Shown: positions 60,360 through 64,000 of the stretch, in pieces
How positions within the stretch are numbered: position 1 is the stretch's first letter
Layout of the letters: every line of letters starts with the position of its first letter
NCBI GenBank assembly: GCA_005889135.1
Contig: VBEK01000143.1
Coordinates: 1-64,000 of the forward strand
Direction of reading: 5' to 3'
Source of the DNA: Chloroflexota bacterium
GTDB lineage: Bacteria > Chloroflexota > Dormibacteria > Dormibacterales > Dormibacteraceae
DNA: 64,000 bases
Translations under genes and position numbers: made by a program
The notes under the pieces: model-generated
The model's input: only the letters and a program-made list of their open reading frames with translations
What the model was told of the DNA's origin: nothing
Databases searched by the model: none

Positions 60360-61181
60360 CTAGATCTTTGGTCCGAAGTGAGGCTCGGCGTGGATCAGGG
60401 AGTCGATGTAGCGGAAGCGGTCGTAGCGGTGCTGCAGGAGGTCGGCCGCGGTCTCTTCGAACAGCGGCTTCATGTGCCTGTACAGCGCCTCGTCGAGCGC
60501 TTCAGCCGCGGCATCGTAGTCGGCGCTGGCGCTTCCTTCCGGCTCGGCCACGACCTCTTCGACAACGCCCATGGCGATGATCTCGCGCGAGGTCAGCTGC
60601 AGCTGCTCGGCGGCCTCGACCTTGCGCGAGTTGTCCCGCCACACGATCGAGGCCGCTGCCTCCGGCGACGCGACCGAGTAGATCGAGTTCTCGAGCATGA
60701 TCACGCGGTCGGCGACGCCCATGCCGAGCGCCCCGCCGCTGCCGCCCTCGCCGATAACCGCGGCGACGATCGGCACAGGGATCCGGAACCACTGCATGAT
60801 CGAATCCGCGATCGCGGCCGCGATGCCACGCTCCTCCGCACCCGCCCCGGGGTAGGCACCAGGGGTGTCGATCAGGGACACGATCGGGAATCCGAACTTC
60901 GCCGCGTGACGAGCGAGGCGCAGGGCCTTGCGGTAGCCCTCGGGGTGCATCATCCCCCAGTTCCTGGCCACCCGCTCCTTCATGCTCCGCCCTTTCTGGT
61001 GGCCGAGAAAGATGGTCGTCCGGCCATGCCAGGTGCCGACGCCGCCGACCAGCGCCGGGTCGTCCGCCGACAGACGATCGCCGTGCAGCTCGATGAAGTC
61101 AGGCGCTAGCCGGCGGATGTAGTCGAGCGAGTAGGGCCGCTGCGGGTGCCGGGCCAGCTCGACGATCTCCCAGACGCTCAC
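60360..61181 (-). CDS. accA: acetyl-CoA carboxylase carboxyltransferase subunit alpha
   Basis: 273 residues. HPQRPYSLDYIRRLAPDFIELHGDR at the N-terminus, then ISLIDTPGAYPGAGAEERG-type VSLIDTPGAYPGAGAEERG and GEGGSGGALGMGVAD. Transfers CO2 from carboxybiotin to acetyl-CoA with AccD. The ATG-type start region follows accD by 37 bases. Last gene of the fatty-acid operon. Confidence 0.95.
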   Translation of the reverse strand: MSVWEIVELARHPQRPYSLDYIRRLAPDFIELHGDRLSADDPALVGGVGTWHGRTTIFLGHQKGRSMKERVARNWGMMHPEGYRKALRLARHAAKFGFPIVSLIDTPGAYPGAGAEERGIAAAIADSIMQWFRIPVPIVAAVIGEGGSGGALGMGVADRVIMLENSIYSVASPEAAASIVWRDNSRKVEAAEQLQLTSREIIAMGVVEEVVAEPEGSASADYDAAAEALDEALYRHMKPLFEETAADLLQHRYDRFRYIDSLIHAEPHFGPKI

Positions 61182-61218
61182 ATGGGCCCCCAGAAAATCC
61201 CCAGATGTTTTGGGGATT

Positions 61219-62052
61219 TCACGAATACATCTCCAGCAGGTGCGCGAGCAGCGGCCGCAGCTCGGTGCGCGACAGGACCATGTCGACCTGCCCGTGCGCG
61301 AGCTGGAACTCCGCGCTCTGGAAGCCCGGCGGCAAGTCGGCGTACGTGGCCTGCTTGATCACGCGCGGGCCGGTGAAACCGATCGACGCGCCCGGCTCGG
61401 CGATGTTGATGTCGCCCATCAGCGCCAGCGACGCCGCCGTGCCGCCGAACGTCGGGTCGGTGAGGACGGAGAAGTAGGGCACGCCAGAGTCGTGGAGCCT
61501 GCCCACGGCGGCGTTCACCTTGGCCAGCTGCATCAGGGCGAGCACCCCCTCCTGCATGCGCGCGCCGCCTGACGCGGAGACGAGCACGTACGGCGTGCCC
61601 GACGACGCGGCCTGCTCCATGCCGCGGGCAAGCCTTTCCCCGGCGACGATAGACAGGGTGCCGCCGACGAAGCCGAAGTCAAAGGCGGCGAGCCAGATCG
61701 GATGGCCGTCCAGCGTGCACGTGCCCGTGCGCACGGCCTCGTTGAGGCCCTCGGACAGCAGCTCCTCGACCATCTCCTGGTAGCGCTTCGGCACCGTCCA
61801 GTTGAGGAGGTCGTGGGAGCGGACGTCTGTCCACCGCTCTTCCCACGAGCCGGCGTCGGCGATGAGCGGGATCCACACGTCGGCGCCGAGGCGGAAGTGA
61901 TGGCCGCAGTTCGTGCAGACGTAGTTGTGTGCGCGCAGCTCCTGGAGCTCGAGCCCGATGCCGCACCCCGGGCAGTTGGTGGGCAGCAGGATCTCGGGCA
62001 GGTCGTCGCCCTGGATCGCGACCTCCTTCTGGTGCTGTTCGAGGATCGCCAT
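61219..62052 (-). CDS. accD: acetyl-CoA carboxylase carboxyltransferase subunit beta
   Basis: 277 residues. Zinc ribbon CPGCG...CTNCG (residues about 27-49) and crotonase fold with SASGGARMQEG and LTDPTFGGTAAS. ATG 62052 overlaps the stop of the small upstream ORF as TGATG. Confidence 0.95.
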   Translation of the reverse strand: MAILEQHQKEVAIQGDDLPEILLPTNCPGCGIGLELQELRAHNYVCTNCGHHFRLGADVWIPLIADAGSWEERWTDVRSHDLLNWTVPKRYQEMVEELLSEGLNEAVRTGTCTLDGHPIWLAAFDFGFVGGTLSIVAGERLARGMEQAASSGTPYVLVSASGGARMQEGVLALMQLAKVNAAVGRLHDSGVPYFSVLTDPTFGGTAASLALMGDINIAEPGASIGFTGPRVIKQATYADLPPGFQSAEFQLAHGQVDMVLSRTELRPLLAHLLEMYS

Positions 62053-62252
62053 CAGGAGCCTCCGTTCCCGGAGATCCGACGCAGGTTCGCGGCATAGACG
62101 GCCGGAGCCAAGGAAAGGGTGGCGCGACGAGGAGCGCATCGGTAGATGCGTGACGAGTGAGCGCCGGGCCCCTTGACGCGGGCTTCAGCGCCGCAGGCGC
62201 CCGGCCGTATAGGACGCGAAGATGCGAGGAGCTTCCGGGAGCGGAGGCTCAC
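62052..62252 (-). CDS. 66-codon ORF coupled at both ends between fabG and accD
   Basis: The frame starts at GTG in the GTGA overlap with the fabG stop and ends in the TGATG overlap with accD, so it fills the gap exactly. It encodes a basic, Arg-rich, Cys-containing peptide (MSLRSRKLLASSRPIRPGAC and on). No family recognised. It may be a ribosome bridge, a leader peptide or a real small protein. GCCGGGC and GCCCGGC arms inside can pair. Confidence 0.45.
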   Translation of the reverse strand: MSLRSRKLLASSRPIRPGACGAEARVKGPGAHSSRIYRCAPRRATLSLAPAVYAANLRRISGNGGS

Positions 62253-62977
62253 AGGGAGAGCCCTCCATCAACGGCGATCACCTGGCCGGTGATGAAGCCC
62301 GCCTTCTCGGAGCAGAGGAACGCCACCGTCGCCGCCACCTCTTCGGCGGTGGCCTCGCGCCTGATCGGCGTCATCTTCACGAGCTCCGCCACCATCTCGT
62401 CGGTCAGCGAACCCGTCGTCAGCTCGGTGCGCACGTAGCCTGGCGCGACCGCGTTGCACGTGATGTTGCGCGACCCGTACTCGCGGGCCACCGATTTTGT
62501 GAATCCGATCAGCCCCGCCTTCGCCGCCGCGTAGTTCGTCTGACCGGCGTTGCCCGTGATGCCGACGATGGACGAGATGTTCACGATGCGGCCCCAACGC
62601 GCGCGCATCATGCCGCTCATGATGGCAGCCTTGGTCGTGGCGAAGGCCGAGAGCAGGTCGGTGCGGATGAGATCCTCCCAGTCCGCCGGCGACATCTGGA
62701 TGAGCAGCTTGTCGCGCACCGCCCCGGCGTTGTTGACGAGCACGTCGACACGACCGATGGCCTTGACCATCGCCTCCACCTGGGCGGGATCGCCGACGTC
62801 GGCTTTGTGCGCGGTCGCGTTGGGCAGCGCGTTAGCGGTCTCCTCGGCCGCGGCCGCGTCCGACCGGTAGTTCACGACCACCTTTGCGCCCATACCCGCC
62901 AGGGTCTGGCTGATGGCGCGGCCGATGCCCTTGCCGCCGCCCGTGACGAGCGCGGTCTTGCCGTCGAGGTCTGCCAC
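62249..62977 (-). CDS. fabG: 3-oxoacyl-[ACP] reductase
   Basis: 242 residues. NAD(P) loop TGGGKGIGRA, VLVNNAGAV, catalytic Ser in VNISSIVG and YAAAK (Tyr, Lys). Reduces 3-ketoacyl-ACP. GTG start, 1 base after the fabD stop. Confidence 0.94.
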   Translation of the reverse strand: MADLDGKTALVTGGGKGIGRAISQTLAGMGAKVVVNYRSDAAAAEETANALPNATAHKADVGDPAQVEAMVKAIGRVDVLVNNAGAVRDKLLIQMSPADWEDLIRTDLLSAFATTKAAIMSGMMRARWGRIVNISSIVGITGNAGQTNYAAAKAGLIGFTKSVAREYGSRNITCNAVAPGYVRTELTTGSLTDEMVAELVKMTPIRREATAEEVAATVAFLCSEKAGFITGQVIAVDGGLSL

Positions 62978-62978
62978 C

Positions 62979-63926
62979 TTAGGCCGTCGTGGCCGGTCCT
63001 GCGAAGTCCACGAACAGCTCCTCTGCGTTCCAGGTGTCGACTCCCGGGATGTGCTTGGCAGCCAGGCTTGCCAGGACCCGGCCCGGACCCAGCTCGACCA
63101 CCGTGCGCACCTTCATCGCCCGCATCGCCACCATCGTCCGCGCCCAGTCGACCTGGCGCAGCATCTGCAGGCGCAGCTCCTCGCGCAGCGCGGCCACGGT
63201 GCGGAGCGCTTCCCCTGATGCGTTGGCCAGGATCGGGATCGACGGCGCCTTGAGCTGCAGACGGTCGACGGCGTTGCGAAACGCGGTCGCGGCGGCCTCC
63301 ATCAGCGGGGTGTGCGCGGCCAGCGGGATGGTGAGGATGAGCGCACGTCGCGCGCCCGCCGCGGTGGCGAGGCGCTCCGCCTCCTGCACCGCGGGCATCT
63401 CACCCGAGAGCACGAACTGGACGTCGGCGTTGCGGTTGGCGATCCACAGCCGGCCGCGCCGCGAAGCGTCGACCCGGATCTCCTCGACCTTCGCCTCGTC
63501 GAGGCCGACGATGGCGATCATCCCTACGTGCTCGCCGGCGGCCCGCGCCATGACGCGGCCACGCTCCTTGACGAGCAGCAGCGCGGTCTCCCAGGAGATG
63601 GAGCCGGCGGCCGCGAGCGAGGCGATCTCGCCGAGACTGTGGCCGGCGGTGACGCTGACGTTCTCGAGGCCGTAGCTCTCGCGCCAGACCTCGTACGCGG
63701 CCCAGCAGACCGTCATCACGCACGGCTGGATCACGTCGGTCCGGTTCAGCTCCTCGAGCGGGCCCTCGAAGCAGAGCTTGCGCACGGGCATCTCGAGCAC
63801 CTCCTCGGCGCGCTCGAACACCCGTCGCGCGGCGGGGTAGCGGTCGTAGAGGCTCTTGCCCATCCCCGGCTTCTGCACCCCCTGCCCGGGGAAGAGAAGC
63901 GCGATCGGGCCCGATAGGTCGATCAC
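62979..63926 (-). CDS. fabD: malonyl-CoA:ACP transacylase
   Basis: 315 residues. Active-site Ser in TAGHSLGEIASL, an early LLFPGQGVQKPGMG and a late His in IPLAAHTPLM. Loads malonyl onto ACP. GTG start 13 bases after the fabH stop. Confidence 0.94.
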   Translation of the reverse strand: MIDLSGPIALLFPGQGVQKPGMGKSLYDRYPAARRVFERAEEVLEMPVRKLCFEGPLEELNRTDVIQPCVMTVCWAAYEVWRESYGLENVSVTAGHSLGEIASLAAAGSISWETALLLVKERGRVMARAAGEHVGMIAIVGLDEAKVEEIRVDASRRGRLWIANRNADVQFVLSGEMPAVQEAERLATAAGARRALILTIPLAAHTPLMEAAATAFRNAVDRLQLKAPSIPILANASGEALRTVAALREELRLQMLRQVDWARTMVAMRAMKVRTVVELGPGRVLASLAAKHIPGVDTWNAEELFVDFAGPATTA

Positions 63927-63939
63927 CAGGTCATGCGCG

Positions 63940-64000
63940 CTACGCCCACTGCAGGAGCGTGGCGCCCCAGGTCAGTCCAGAACCAAAGCCCGCGAGCAGC
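63940..64000 (-). CDS. fabH: C-terminal end of 3-oxoacyl-ACP synthase III, cut by the window
   Basis: The last 19 codons read LLAGFGSGLTWGATLLQWA and then TAG, matching the end of FabH (FGxGLTWG). The rest lies to the right. It precedes fabD, giving the usual fabH-fabD-fabG order; no acpP lies between fabD and fabG. Confidence 0.85.
   Translation of the reverse strand, partial: LLAGFGSGLTWGATLLQWA

Noticed and set aside
60302-60360. T-box-like segment upstream of dtd on the minus strand (GAGGTGTTCCCGCG)
   Set aside because: It resembles the T-box core AGGGTGGNACCGCG at many positions, but the TGGN bases that pair with the tRNA end are TGTT, and no specifier loop or stem I was found.

Overview
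This window is a stretch of a high-GC bacterial chromosome. It is densely packed, with many GTG and TTG starts, many 4-base stop/start overlaps, and many genes whose start codon lies 6-8 bases after a TANNNT box, as expected of leaderless transcripts. The gene content points to soil-type Terrabacteria: UPF0182, a ClgR-like regulator beside clpP, an LprG-type lipoprotein with its MFS partner, an LLM/F420-type oxidoreductase, DUF3052, and a long two-domain ThyX-like protein. This fits Dormibacterota/Chloroflexota or a deep Actinomycetota lineage. No rRNA or tRNA gene was recognised, so the placement is an inference. I saw no transposase, integrase or CRISPR array.

Layout. 0.2-5.8 kb is a minus-strand housekeeping run: HAD, GYD, AIM24, Fur, M24 peptidase, GreA, a membrane protein and DUF488. 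5.8-8.3 kb holds an ECF sigma/anti-sigma-like pair and a glycerophosphodiesterase. 8.4-15.3 kb, mostly plus strand, has an orphan AAA+ ATPase, a first array of 42-bp palindromic repeats, DinB-like and EVE proteins, a second sigma/zinc anti-sigma pair and an ABC transporter. 15.3-21 kb is a minus operon: ThyX-like, an Arg-rich peptide, an isoaspartyl peptidase, a TPP enzyme and glutamate dehydrogenase with a duplicated start. 21-31.5 kb, mostly plus, carries a methyltransferase, GNAT, a flavoprotein, ClgR-ClpP, an epimerase, UPF0182, Pcm and a nuclease-like/HPRT fusion. 31.7-42.2 kb has a thiolase, a cupin, a DNA glycosylase, a GGDEF protein, a class I aldolase followed by a tight operon, the second 42-bp array, LLM, UppP and an amine-oxidase-like flavoprotein. 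42.3-45 kb is a minus cluster of a short SSB and a mini type IV secretion-like module (VirB2-like, VirB6-like, M23 peptidase). 45-48.5 kb is a TetR fusion with two operators, DUF998 and a DHA2 exporter. 48.5-54.5 kb is a plus operon: LigD ligase, LigD polymerase, NDH-2, LprG-like and P55-like. 54.4-60.1 kb has a methyltransferase, a bactofilin, a small membrane protein, an aminotransferase, a CBS/zinc-ribbon protein, a dehydratase, an EamA transporter and Dtd. 60.3-64 kb is a fatty-acid synthesis operon: FabH (partial), FabD, FabG, a small ORF, AccD, AccA.

Three observations stand out. (1) The same 15-base box, CTTAACAGGCTGGGT, occurs three times, each exactly 22 bases before a TANNCT -10 box. 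It precedes the ssb operon, the VirB2/VirB6/M23 operon and a gene for a small membrane protein. This looks like one regulon joining a type IV secretion-like or DNA-uptake machine to an SsbB-like protein. (2) Two distant intergenic loci carry tandem arrays of the same exact-period 42-bp unit centred on the palindrome TAGTCGCGACTA. (3) Several genes have family-typical N-termini only if translation starts at GTA or CTG. Four of these codons sit in GTAA or CTGA overlaps with the previous stop, and a fifth is the CTG of uppP.
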